From Colletes latitarsis (taxonomy: Eukaryota; Arthropoda; Insecta; Hymenoptera; Colletidae), in contig NC_135141.1 of NCBI RefSeq assembly GCF_051014445.1, positions 15,190,001-15,254,000 on the forward strand: a DNA stretch of 64,000 bases, written 5' to 3'. Both the position numbers and the translations under genes were made by a program. This document shows positions 49,017-60,064 of this stretch, piece after piece. Position 1 is the first letter of the stretch. Each line of letters begins with the position of its first letter. The notes under the pieces were generated by a model that saw only the letters and a program-made list of their open reading frames with translations, was not told where the DNA came from and did no database searches.

Positions 49017-50753
49017 TTACAAAGGGATGTTACGATGAACTTTGTTAAAACATGGCAAACATAAGTGTGGTTTACCCACACAACTATCGCGGAATGTTGC
49101 AACTTTTACAGTACAGTTTCTTGCCGATTGGGAACCTAAATTTTTAACATTTCTTTCGTAACAAATTTTGCAGCGCCTTCTTATCGAATTAAAGTGGCCT
49201 TCCTTCTTTTTAATTTCGTGTCGATTCCTTCTTGGTACAATTCGTGAATTATTATTATTATTATTGTTATTATTATTGTTATTATTGTTATTGTTACACG
49301 ACATCAGATTCATTGCTAATTTTTTTCGGAATTCGATGCTTGTTATTTTTCGGTTTGTAAGACTGTTATATATAATCCATGAATTCACTACAGCTGTGTT
49401 CAGACAAAGTTCAAATACAATTTTTTTATACCACTTTACTGTTTTTCGTAGAGGACTGCAATATGAAGCCATTTGATCGGAGATATTTACATAAGACTTC
49501 CCTTCATTATAATCCACAATAACCTTCGGTTTTATAACAATATTCCCCCTTTTCTGCATTGCCACAGTTTCGTTAGAGTGTTTCGTTGATAATAGAAGGA
49601 CATCACGCTTGTCCTTCCATTTCAGTATTGTCAAACCATCATTGCTTTCCTTAGCGATATATTCATATCGCTGTAATTTTTTTGAAAGTAGGTCTTTTGG
49701 AATTCCACGGCGATTTGATCGTATTGTTCCAACCAGATGTGTCTTTTGAGCAACTAACTTTTTGGCTAATTCGATACTTGTGTACCAATTATCGGTACAT
49801 ATTGTACGACCTTTACCCAATATACTTTTGCACAATGATAGAACAACATTGGTAGGCGTTGTTTTCTCTATATCCGTTTTTTTTCCACAATAAATTTTGA
49901 AGGCGAGCGTGTATCCCGGTGCTGAACATAATTTGAATATTTTGATACCGTACTTATGTCTTTTTTGTTTTATATATTGTTTGAAGACAATGCGACCTCG
50001 AAAAGGAATCAGAGATTCGTCTACACAAACAATTTCGCCTGGGTCAAAATACTTTTCAAAATTTTCATTCAACATATCTATGACTGTTTGAATTTTATAC
50101 AAGCGGTCGTTTACACTTTCCTTGTCATTGTCGTTAAAATGCAACATTCGTAACAAAATTTCAAACCGATTTCTTGACATTATCGAAGATGGAAGAGTCA
50201 ACGAATATGCCGGATCTTTAGACCAATACAAACTTATTTCTGGAAGCTTTACAATTCCCATCCACATAATAAGCCCAAAAAAACGTTTTATCTCGTTTTT
50301 GTCTGTTGCTTTCCATTCATCTAATCGAGATGATGTTTGTTTAGATAGACATTGCTGCGCATACCGATTCGTTTCTATAACGACCAGATCGAAGAATTCA
50401 TCACTCGTAAACAAAAAATAAATATCTTCTGGTTTTTCATAAGTTTGATTAAATATTTTGAAACCCGGTGTATCAACGAAAGGCGTAAGGCGCGGTTGGT
50501 TTCCGATGGGATCAGCCCAATCTATATGCGAAGTAGTTATATTGTTTAGAGAACGTTCGGTATCTTCGACTTCACTACTGGATAAAATGCGAGTGCCGCG
50601 TGTGGAAAGGCGATGAAAAGGTATGATTTCCTCTGAACTGTCTGAAGAATCTTCAAAAAGGTTTCCTCGTGTAATCCTACGGCGTTTTGTTAGAACTTCT
50701 GCGAGTGGCACGTCAGAATCATCATTAGAAAAACTGTTGCTGCGTGATGCCAT
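49017..50753 (-). CDS. piggyBac-family transposase (578 aa)
   Basis: This enzyme type cuts and pastes its element at TTAA sites in the nucleus. The N-terminus is acidic/Ser-rich with a basic patch (KRRR about 23-26). The core domain spans roughly residues 100-465. DDE-type motifs are VDESLIPFRGR (D245), TDNWYTS (D321) and the third cluster YVNISDQM (421-428). Family members read VD--DQM there, so the position equivalent to D447 of cabbage-looper piggyBac is N423 (codon 49485-49487), while the following Asp (D426) is kept. A run of 16 Asn (487-502) precedes a Cys-rich C-terminal finger (CKIC at 526-529, C545, C556, CLPC at 563-566). Length is normal for the family and there is no stop or frameshift. 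The start is the first ATG of the open frame, just before an acidic ...DVPLAEVL segment typical of such proteins. Confidence 0.95.
   Translation of the reverse strand: MASRSNSFSNDDSDVPLAEVLTKRRRITRGNLFEDSSDSSEEIIPFHRLSTRGTRILSSSEVEDTERSLNNITTSHIDWADPIGNQPRLTPFVDTPGFKIFNQTYEKPEDIYFLFTSDEFFDLVVIETNRYAQQCLSKQTSSRLDEWKATDKNEIKRFFGLIMWMGIVKLPEISLYWSKDPAYSLTLPSSIMSRNRFEILLRMLHFNDNDKESVNDRLYKIQTVIDMLNENFEKYFDPGEIVCVDESLIPFRGRIVFKQYIKQKRHKYGIKIFKLCSAPGYTLAFKIYCGKKTDIEKTTPTNVVLSLCKSILGKGRTICTDNWYTSIELAKKLVAQKTHLVGTIRSNRRGIPKDLLSKKLQRYEYIAKESNDGLTILKWKDKRDVLLLSTKHSNETVAMQKRGNIVIKPKVIVDYNEGKSYVNISDQMASYCSPLRKTVKWYKKIVFELCLNTAVVNSWIIYNSLTNRKITSIEFRKKLAMNLMSCNNNNNNNNNNNNNNNNSRIVPRRNRHEIKKKEGHFNSIRRRCKICYERNVKNLGSQSARNCTVKVATFRDSCVGKPHLCLPCFNKVHRNIPL
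49248..49295. repeat. Trinucleotide microsatellite inside the transposase gene
   Basis: An imperfect TTA/TTG repeat on the plus strand encodes the 16-Asn run of the transposase. It lies between the catalytic core and the Cys-rich finger, so length changes in steps of three would alter only the linker. Confidence 0.9.
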
Positions 50754-51034
50754 ATCTGCTTATAAGGAATAATTATTGTAAAATTTGAAAAAAGACTGAG
50801 AAAGAAAAGGCGGGAAAAATTGCAAACATTTTTAAATGCAAAATATTCGAATTTATAACACTGAAATAATATGTACGTACCGTATTTCCTTTGTTTAACA
50901 CACTGAACTATAACAATCCCAGCTTCAGTGAAGCAGTAAGTATTGTTACAACGACACGCGAATAAATGACTGATCGAAATACAAGAAATGCAGTAAAAAC
51001 AAGTTATGGTGAAAAAAAATTGCCCATCACGCCG

Positions 51035-51056
51035 CGTGGGGCGTATACGCCCCACG
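51035..51056. repeat. Perfect 22-bp palindrome in piggyBac-like subterminal region
   Basis: Two 11-bp arms meet at GCGTATACGC, flanked by CGTGGG and CCCACG. The central GCGTAT motif recurs near both ends of the transposon (GGCGTATGCC at 48778 and, reversed, GCATACGCGCC at 51163). This suggests a transposase-binding or promoter role; inference only. Confidence 0.85.
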
Positions 51057-51223
51057 ATTAAATGAAGGCGTCAACAATAGTATTAAGATGCCCATAATTG
51101 ACTGCATAATGAATTTTTAAAAAATTCTTCATTTTACAGTGATAATACCAAATGGCTTGAACGCATACGCGCCACGCGGCAGGGAACGTGTTAATCAGCA
51201 ATTTGGCAACCTTTTGTCCAAAA

Positions 51224-52321
51224 TATAGCGAGGTCGTAAACTAAACTCTCGAGGGTTGGGACCGACTCCTGCTGCGGCACTTAGGGCCGTAGATGACTCT
51301 GTAGCGGCCATTGTACAGCCACTACGCCCTTGCCAGAGTATGAATGGTAATGGAATGCAAGGCTAGTTTTAAGCTTTCTATTTTTCCATTTTCCCAGAGT
51401 CTCGTGGTCGTCCTGTTAAACACTTGGCGACCAGAGCCGTACGAGGCGCCTGTTTTCCTTCAAGGTTTCGCCTCTTCACTTTTATTACCCTCTTTCACTC
51501 GCTAAACTTTTCCTACGCTAAATATTTTTCAGTTTTGTTTTTCCATCTTTCTGTTCTATCTCTTTTTCTCTCCCTTTGTCTATTAGGGTAAGGGATGTAT
51601 ATAGGGGGTAGGTTTTAAGAAAGAAAAGGCAGTCCGTTAGACTCTGCGACGCAGTCTGGTAAAGACGTCGTCGCGTCCACAGTCAGTATTAGCTTAACCT
51701 ACGTGTGGTAGCGTTTGCCCCACACCACCATCACTCGCGTGTTAACAATAAATAATAATAATTGTGGGGTAGTCTGGTCGAGTGGTTATTTTACCTCCTA
51801 GCTCTCCTCAACTCCTTGCTTGAGGGTGCCTTTCTGAATGCTTCTCTGTGTCCGTAACTGTACTACCTTTTTTCATTTTTTAGATGCATATATTATAAGC
51901 AGGTAAATTAAGATATTAACACTAGATTTACGGAAGTCAGTTTGACGAATGTCAGATTTCATGTTTAAAATTGCAGAACGCGTAAATATTATTTTTCAAC
52001 AACTTACGTTGAATTTGATTGATGCAATAGCACGAATACATATTCCAAGTAAAAGAAAAAATCGTATTTTAAGGTAATCGTCAAAGTGAAAGGTATCAAT
52101 AAATATACGTGCGACCAATGCCTGTAAATCTAGTGTTAAAGACTCGAGTAAGACCTTTACCTGTTACGATACCTCTAAAAATGGCGACAGTAGATAAAAT
52201 ATTTCTTCGTGCGGCCCTAACTGTGGTCTAAGGCCCTTAGCTACTTGTATTTCTGTCAATTCACTTGTTTCGGGAGCTAAAACGTGTAAACTTTGACACT
52301 CGAGTTTACGACCTCGCTATA
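51224..52321. mobile_element. TATAGCG-TIR element, copy 1 (carries a MITE)
   Basis: Begins TATAGCGAGGTCGTAAACT (51224) and ends AGTTTACGACCTCGCTATA (52321), a 19-bp TIR. TA at each edge could be the target duplication. The interior (51250-51890) is GC-richer and pyrimidine-rich, with no transposase; the MITE at 51920 lies near the right end. Without the MITE and one TTAA the element would be about 878 bp. A non-autonomous TIR element is the simplest reading. Confidence 0.7.
51920..52135. mobile_element. TTAA-flanked MITE, complete (216 bp)
   Basis: Termini CACTAGATTTACGG and CTGTAAATCTAGTG are flanked by TTAA at 51916-51919 and 52136-52139. The inverted partner at 52347-52561 lacks the insert and has a single TTAA at the matching position, so insertion and target duplication are directly visible. 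No coding capacity. The TIR differs from that of the piggyBac-like element next door, so a different enzyme probably moved it. Confidence 0.92.
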
Positions 52322-52346
52322 CCATAAGGTATAGTTCGGGCCACAC

Positions 52347-52561
52347 TATAGCGAGGTCGTAAACTCGAGTGAGTATCAAAGTTTACACGTTTCAGCACCC
52401 GAAACAAATGAATTGACAGAAATACGAGCAGCTAAGGGCCTTAGACCATAGTCAGGGCTGTACAAAGAAATATTTTTTCTAGTGTCGCCATTTTTAGAGG
52501 TACCGCAACAGGTAAAGGTCTTACTCGAGTCTTTAATATCTTAATTTACCTGCTTATAATA
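52347..52561. mobile_element. TATAGCG-TIR element, copy 2 (partial, inverted)
   Basis: TATAGCGAGGTCGTAAACTC begins only 25 bp after copy 1 ends. The sequence is the reverse complement of the last part of copy 1 (52140-52321, then 51891-51919). It stops at the TA where E12 begins. The two together form a palindrome with arms of about 210 bp. Confidence 0.82.
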
Positions 52562-55500
52562 CAGGATGTTCGGCCACCCCTGGGAAAAATTTTAATGCGG
52601 AATTTTGGAGGCCAAAATAAGACGAAAATCAAGAATACCAATTTGTTGATAGAGGCTTCGTTAAAAAGTTATTAACAATTAAATTAAAAAGTTTCAAATC
52701 GTTCTGGAAAAATTATTTTCGGTTGCGGGGGTCAATTATAATCATTTTTGGTCAACAGACATACCGTCGAAATCCAACCCACTTTCGAGAAAAAAATTGT
52801 TTACCGAAAATATAATTCCAGGCGCTGAATGCTTCCCATAAATTTCATGCGAATCTTTAAAACACCGTAACTTCTGAACGGATTGGACGATTTTAATGTT
52901 TAAAAAAGCGAACAACGCGTATTGAGGTGAGGAATATGTAGAAATTGCAAAAATATTCAAAAAATTGATCCTTGACCCCGGAAAATGAGAAAAACCCCAT
53001 AAAAATGGTCCAATTTTCAAATAGTCATAACTCCTACAATAGTGAATATATTTCAATGAAACTTTTTTCTAAAGTAGAGCTCATGAGTACCTACAAAAAA
53101 GTATTAGACAACTTTTCTGTAGGGCGTCCAATAAAATTATCAAAAATGAAAAACGAATTTTTAAGAAAAATCGACATGGGGTAGGTGCCTAAATTTTTCG
53201 ACGAGAAAAAAAATTTTAATAAATTCTGTAAAAATTATTTTTGGTTGCGGGGGTCAATTACAATCATTTTTGGTGAATACACATACTTCCGGAATCCTAC
53301 CCACTTTTGAGAAAAAAATTCGAGTAAGTGCTGAAAGTTTTGGGTGAAAAAAAAAACTTTCAAATAGTCTTGAAAAAATTATTTTTAGTTGCAGCGGCCA
53401 ATTGCAAGCATTTTTGGTCAACAGACATACCGTCGAAATCCTACCCACTTTCGAGAAAGAATTGTTTACCGAAAATATAATTTCTGGCCAGAAATGCTTC
53501 CCGTCATGCGAATTTTTAAAACACCATAACTTCTGAACGGATTGGACGATTTTAATGTTTAAAACGGCAAACGACGCGTATTTTAGTGTACAATAAATAA
53601 AAATTCTAAAAATATTCGATAAGTTGTTCCTTGACCCCATAAAATGAGAAAAACCTTATACAGATGGTCCAATTTTTAAACAGCCATAACTCCTATAATG
53701 GTGAATATATTTCAATGAAACTTTTTCCTGAAGTAGAGCTCATTTGTACCTTCAAAAAAGTATTAAACAGCTTTTCTGTAGGACGTCAAACGAAATTACT
53801 AAAAATCAAAAACGAATTTTTAAAAAAATCGACACAGAGTAGGTGCTTAAGTTTTAAACAACGACACCTAGTATAACCATAATGGCTCTTGTTCACTTGC
53901 AAAGCCACTGAAGAATTATCATCATCACATTAGATGAAGAATATGTAGAAATTCCAAAAATATTCGAAAAGTTGATCCTGGCCCAGTAAACTGAGAAAAC
54001 CTCAATAAAAATGGTCCAATTTTCAAACAGCCATAACTCCTATAATAGTGAATATATTTCAATGAAACTTTTTTCTGAAGTAGAGCTCATTTGTACCTTC
54101 AAAAAAGTATTAAACAGCTTTTCTGTAGGGCGTCAAATAAAATTACTAAAAATCAAAAACGAATTTTTAAGAAAAATCGACAGGGGGTAGATGCCTAAGT
54201 TTTAAACAACGACACTTAGTATAGTCATAATGGCTCTCGTTCACTTGCAAAGCCACTGAAGAATTATCATCATCACATTAGATGAAGAATATGTAGAAAT
54301 TCCAAAAATATTCGAAAAGTTGATCCTGGGCCAGTAAACTGAGAAAACCTCAATAAAAATGGTCCAATTTTTAAACAGCCATAACTCCTATAATGGTGAA
54401 TATATTTCAATGAAACTTTTTTCTGAAGTAGAGCTCATTTGTACCTTCAAAAAAGTATTACACAACTTTTCTGTAGGGCGTCAAATAAAATTACTAAAAA
54501 TCAAAAACGAATTTTTAAGAAAAATCGACAGGGGGTAGATGCCTAAGTTTTAAACAACGACACTTAGTATAGTCATAATGGCTCTCGTTCACTTGCAAAG
54601 CCACTGAAGAATTATCATCATCACATTAGATGAAGAATATGTAGAAATTCCAAAAATATTCGAAAAGTTGATCCTGGGCCAGTAAACTGAGAAAACCTCA
54701 ATAAAAATGGTCCAATTTTCAAACAGCCATAACTCCTATAATAGTGAATATATTTCAATGAAACTTTTTTCTGAAGTAGAGCTCATTTGTACCTTCAAAA
54801 AAGTATTAAACAGCTTTTCTGTAGGGCGTCAAATAAAATTACTAAAAATCAAAAACGAATTTTTAAGAAAAATCGACGGGGGGGAGATGCCTAAGTTTTA
54901 AACAACAACACTTAGTATAATCATAATGGCTCTTGTTCACTTGCAAAGCCACTGAATAATTATCATCATCACATTAGATGAAGAATATGTAGAAATTCCA
55001 AAAATATTCGAAAAGTTGATCCCGGCCCAGTAAACTGAGAAAACCTCAATAAAAATGGTCCAATTTTCAAACAGCCATAACTCCTATAATAGTGAATATA
55101 TTTCAATGAAACTTTTTTCTGAAGTAGAGCTCATTTGTACCTTCAAAAAAGTATTACACAACTTTTCTGTAGGACGTCAAACGAAATTACTAAAAATGAA
55201 AAAGTAATTTTTAAGAAAAATCGACAGGGGGTAGATGCCTAAGTTTTAAACAACGACACTTAGTATAGTCATAATGGCTCTCGTTCACTTGCAAAGCCAC
55301 TGAAGAATTATCATCATCACATTAGATGAAGAATATGTAGAAATTCCAAAAATATTCGAAAAGTTGATCCTGGCCCAGTAAACTGAGAAAACCTCAATAA
55401 AAATGGTCCAATTTTCAAACAGCCATAACTCCTATAATAGTGAATATATGTCAATGAAACTTTTTTCTGAAGTAGAGCTCATTTGTACCTTCAAAAAAGT

Positions 55501-56205
55501 ATTAAACAGCTTTTCTGTAGGGCGTCAAATAAAATTACTAAAAATCAAAAACGAATTTTTAAGAAAAATCGACGGGGGGGAGATGCCTAAGTTTTAAACA
55601 ACAACACTTAGTATAATCATAATGGCTCTTGTTCACTTGCAAAGCCACTGAATAATTATCATCATCACATTAGATGAAGAATATGTAGAAATTCCAAAAA
55701 TATTCGAAAAGTTGTTCCCTAACCCCGTAATGTTAGAAAAACCCCATAAAAATGGTCCAATTTTCAAACAGCCATAACTCCTATAATAGTGAATATATTT
55801 CAATGAAACTTTTTTCTGAAGTAAAGCTCAAGAGTACCTTCAAAAAAGTATTAAACAACTTTTCTGTAGGGCGTCCAATAAAAGTATCAAAAATGAAAAA
55901 GTAATTTTTAAGAAAAATCGATAAGTTGTAGATGCCTAAATTTTTCGGCGAAATTGAAAAGTTTCAAATCGTTCTGGAAAAATTATTTTCGATTGTGGAG
56001 GTCAATTATAATCATTTTTGGTGAATGGACATACTCCCAAAATCTTACCCACTTTCGAGAAAAAAATTCAGTATTGGCGGAACTTTAAACGTTAATAACT
56101 TCTTCACGAAGCCTCCATGAACAAATTGGTATTCTTGATTTTCGTCTTATTTTGGCCTCTAAAATCCCCCATTAAAATTTTTCCCAGGGGTGGCCGAACA
56201 CCCTG
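52562..56205. mobile_element. CAGGGTG-family element E12, complete and largest
   Basis: Left CAGGATGTTCGGCCACCCCT, right AGGGGTGGCCGAACACCCTG, with TA at 52560-52561 and 56206-56207. At 3,644 bp it is about three times the length of E6. The extra length is mainly the 348-bp array at 53851-55700. The remainder is ordinary A and B blocks on the plus strand. No transposase is present. Confidence 0.88.
53851..55700. repeat. 348-bp tandem array inside E12, 6 copies
   Basis: GTTTTAAACAACGACAC or a close variant (GTTTTAAACAACAACAC) recurs at 53851, 54199, 54547, 54895, 55243 and 55591, period 348 bp. The unit is a shortened B block carrying an extra piece not found in ordinary B blocks (ATAATGGCTCT, TTCACTTGCAAAGCCACTGA, ATTATCATCATCACATTAG). 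The same variant occurs once at 1091-1430. Confidence 0.95.
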
Positions 56206-57964
56206 TATGCTCGAAGAGCAAAATTGCGAAGAACGAACCGCAGTGGCTCGTTGATCAGAGAATCGACGAGAAAGAAAGAACCAGAAGAGTCCACTCGCGA
56301 TTCGACTCGATGGAAACAGAAGCACGGAACGAAAACCGGCGATCGGGGGAACGAAAGCGAAATAAACCGCGACGAACGCGAAAAGTAGCAACGTGTTGCG
56401 GCTTCTCGAGCAGCGTGTTGCCGAAGGACGACCGTTTCGAGAAGAAAACGATTCAGGGAATAGAAAGGAAAGAAAAGTGAGGCGAAAGGGGATGGAGATC
56501 GGTGCACGCGCCTGTGGCGAACGCGATGATTGGTTCCCGAAAGCAGAAGAGCCAGGCATTAGCCTCGGTCCTCCAGGTGTGCGGATCGTGGCAGATAAAG
56601 CTCGCTGCTCGATTAACCTTTCGCGCGCGAGAAGAAAAATATCGCCCGGCGAAATTGCCGGTCCCCCGACGAGCGTGCGCCCCAAAAATAAAATCCAACG
56701 ACGCGTGGACGAGTAATTATTGCTGGCGCGACATCGCGCCAATTAGACGCGGTTTTCTTTGCTCTCGCTAAATTACGAAGGTCGTTCAACAAGTAACAAG
56801 ACAAACCATCGGCGTTTTAATATCATCTAATCGACGCATCCACCCATTTGTCGCCACGATCCCTTGCCACCATTCCTCGCTTATTCCATCGATCTATCAG
56901 TTTTTCTTGTTAATATTATTCGTTTATTTTACACGTGGTTTAGGTTACACACAAGTTCACTGTTGTGTTTACAGCACGGTTGTCGAGACGGAAGTGAAAA
57001 ACGGACGTAGCTCAGAGATCACGTGACACATTACATAAAGTTTCTATGTATGAACCTAGAGATGTCGCGGTTAGTATATTTACAGTTTTTAAATTAATAG
57101 CAAAGAATTTTTTATCTTCGAGTTCGAGCCACAATTTGTCGTGTTTGTTGGGAAGCTTGAATAGAAAGAAATCTGATGGAACCGGTATCTGGAATACTGA
57201 AGTCATTCTTTCAGGATGAAAATTGAGCCTGTCGCCTTGATTAATTTCATTATTGAGCGATTTCGATGCTGGAATCCCAGCACATCGATAATTCTTGTTT
57301 AGTCACTTTGGAATCGATCAGCTTATTTGTAAAAATTTCCACGAACTTATCACCGAACGTAGTTCTTCAAAAGTGCATCCTTCAAGAGGACCTACCACCG
57401 TTGAATTAAGTGATAAAAGCCTGCATACTGAAATAATTATCAAACTGTGTTGAATTGATGATAGAGACGTCGACTTATGATTCTGAAAACAGTACACCTG
57501 ATATATAGATACTATTTTACTAATTATAGCTGTTTGTCTTTTATTGAATGGTCCTTTAGAAAGAATATCTAGGTTAGTGGTTGTAGAAATTGACAATGAT
57601 GAATATGTCACGATAATGTCGCTTTGATATTATTTTAATCGAAGCCTCGTTACTATTAAGTTCTTACAGCATTAAAGTATAGTGTAAATTGAATCCTCAT
57701 ACCTATTTCAACGTGAACAAACTCGACACCAGTTAGTAATAGTTGAGCAATAAATAACGAGTGAATATTATACGTCAGCGATCATTAACGTGTTAGTAGA
57801 AAGAATTAAGTTATCTAACTTCATATGAGGTCTTTCAGAATAACTTGCTTGAATGTAGTAGTATAAGAAATATAGAGAGTCCATAACTTTAACAGTAGTT
57901 GCCATATATTGATGTATATTGGGTTATAAACACGCAATGTTTACATCAATCTTAGATGGAACTA
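56206..57964. other. GC-rich island and AT-rich spacer, no gene called
   Basis: 56210-56800 is GC- and CpG-rich with many overlapping frames on both strands (up to 212 codons, 56104-56742 minus, but that one runs into the TIR of E12). The conflicting frames and absence of domains argue against coding. 56900-57964 is AT-rich with no recognised feature. Confidence 0.5.
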
Positions 57965-57966
57965 TA

Positions 57967-59940
57967 CAGGGTGTTCGGTTACATCTGGGATAATTTTAAT
58001 GGGAGATTGTAGAGGCCAAAATAAGACGAAAATCAGGAATACTAATTTGTTGATGGAAGCTTCGTTAAAATGTTATTAATGTTTAAAATTCCACCCGTAC
58101 TGAATTTTTTTCTAGAAAGTGGGTAGGATTTCGGGGGGAGGCCTATTCAACAAAAATTATTGTAATCGATCCCTGCAACTGAAAATAATTTTTCCAGAAC
58201 GATTTGAAATTTTTTAATTTTGTCGAAAAATTTCACACCTTCTCGAATTTTTTTCTCGAAATTGGGTAGGATTTCGAGGATATGTCTAACGAACAAAAAT
58301 TATTGTAATTGACCCCTGCAATCGAAAATAATTTCTCCATAACGATTCGAAATTTTTTTTTTTAACGAAAAATTTAGGCACCTACCCCTGGCCGATTTTT
58401 CTTAAAAATTCGTTTTTCATTTTTAGTAATTTTGTCTGACGCCCTACAGAAAAGTTGTGTAATACTTTTTTGTAGGTGCCCATTGGCTCTACTTCAGAAA
58501 AAAGTTTCAATGAGATATCTTCACTATTGTAGGAGTTATGGCTGTTTGAAAATTGGACCATTTTTATGGGGTTTTTCTCATTTTGCGGGGTCAAGGATCA
58601 ACTTTTCGAATATTTTTGCGATTTGTACATATTCTCCACCAAAATACGCGGAGTTTGCTTTTTTAAACATTAAAATCGTCCAATCCGTTCGGAAGTTATG
58701 ACGTTTTAAAGATTCGCATGAAAATTCGGGCAGACATTTCTGGCCAGAAATTATATTTTCGATTAGGAATTTTTTTCTCGAAAGTGCGTAGGAATTCAAG
58801 GGTATGTGTAATGACCAAAAATTATCGTAATTGACCCCCGCAAATAAAAATAATTTTTCCAGAATAATTAGAAACTTTTTAATTCCGTCGAATTTCAACA
58901 CCTACCCCTTGTCGATGTTTTTTAGAATTCCTTTTTTGATTTTTAATAATTCCGTTTGATGTTTTACGGAAAAGTTGTTTAATACTTTTTTGTAGGTATC
59001 CATGAGCTCTACTTCCTTACTAAATTTCAATGCGATACACTCATTATTGTAGGAATTATGGTCGTTTGAAAATTGAACCATTTTTATGGGGTTTTTCTCA
59101 TTTTACGGGGTCAAGGAACAATTTTTCGAATATTTTTATCATTGCTATATATTCTACACTAAAATACGCGGCGTTTGGCTTTTTGAATATTAAAATCGTG
59201 CAGTCCATTCAGAAATTATGACGTTTTAAATATTCGCATGAAATTTCGGGCAGACATTTCTGGCCAGAAATTATATTTTCGGTAAGGAATTTTTTTCTCG
59301 AAAATCGTTAGGATTTCGAGGGTATGTGTATTCACCAAAAATTATTGTAATTCAGCTCTGCAACCGAAAATAATTTTTTTAGAACGATTTGAAATTTTTT
59401 AATTTTGTCGTAAAATTTCACACCTTCTCGATTTTTTTTCTTCAAACTGGGTAGGATTTCCGGGGTATATCTATTCATCAAAAGTAATTATAATCGACCC
59501 CTACAATCGAAAATAATTTTTCCAGAACGATTTCAAACTTTTCAATTTCGCCGAAAAATTTAGGCACCTACCCCCTGTCTATTTTCCTTAAAAATTCGTT
59601 TTTGATTTTTAATAATTTCGTTTGACGTTGTACAGAAAAGTTGTTTAATACTTTTTTGTAGATACCTATGGGTTCTACTTCAGAAAAAAGTTTCATTAAA
59701 ATATATTCACTATTATAGGAGTTATGGCTGTTTGAAAATTGGACCGTTTTTATGTGTTTTTTTTTTACTTTATGGGATTAAGGATCAACTTTTCGAATAT
59801 TTTTCGAATTTCTACATATTCTTCATTAAAATACGCATTGTCTGTCTTTTGAAAAATTAAAATCCTCCAATCCGTTCAGAATTTATGATATTTGAAACAT
59901 TTACAATTTGAAATTTTCCCAGAGTTGACCGAACACCCTG
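57967..59940. mobile_element. CAGGGTG-family element E13, complete
   Basis: CAGGGTGTTCGGTTACATCT at the left and AGAGTTGACCGAACACCCTG at the right, with TA at 57965-57966 and 59941-59942. The interior is minus-strand oriented: A blocks with three B blocks (TAGGAGTTATGGCTGTTTGA or variants at about 58530, 59051 and 59716). The right TIR is more diverged inward than in E6. Confidence 0.87.
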
Positions 59941-60064
59941 TATAGCAAACCAATAGAGAGCAAACAAAAAATACCGTACAATCAATAATCTTAAGACCTT
60001 TGCTTTAATTCTTGAACAGTGTGTTTTAAATGTATTATAACTTATGTATAATTATGTATTGTAA

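Larger units (their letters stand above)
48709..51190 (-). mobile_element. Complete piggyBac-like transposon
   Basis: Perfect 13-bp TIRs, CACGTTCCCTGCC (48709-48721) and GGCAGGGAACGTG (51178-51190), are flanked by TTAA on both sides (48705-48708, 51191-51194). This is the signature target duplication of the piggyBac superfamily. The 2,482-bp element holds one open transposase gene on the minus strand. GGCGTAT-type subterminal motifs occur near both ends (48778-48787; 51163-51173), plus a perfect palindrome at 51035-51056. Intact ends, equal TIRs and an uninterrupted reading frame suggest a fairly recent arrival. Confidence 0.95.

Noticed and set aside
49168..49476. 102-codon plus-strand frame with a leucine run
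   Set aside because: It is the complement of the transposase gene; the leucine run is the reverse of the Asn-coding microsatellite.
51770..51790. TGGTCGAGTGGTTA, similar to a tRNA-Leu/Ser A box
   Set aside because: No B box or foldable tRNA body follows within the required distance.
51250..51900. Possible solo LTR (pyrimidine-rich tract, AATAAA-like sequence, TGGGG after it)
   Set aside because: No TG...CA ends or target duplication; the interval is fully contained between the TATAGCG terminal inverted repeats, which explain it better.
56104..56742. 212-codon minus-strand frame
   Set aside because: Its C-terminal part is translated from the TIR of E12, and several other frames are open across the same GC-rich sequence. 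No domain recognised.
57012..57206. Minus-strand frame containing PSDFFLFKL, reminiscent of mariner
   Set aside because: Only a nine-residue resemblance; the residues before and after do not follow the mariner pattern, so it may be chance.
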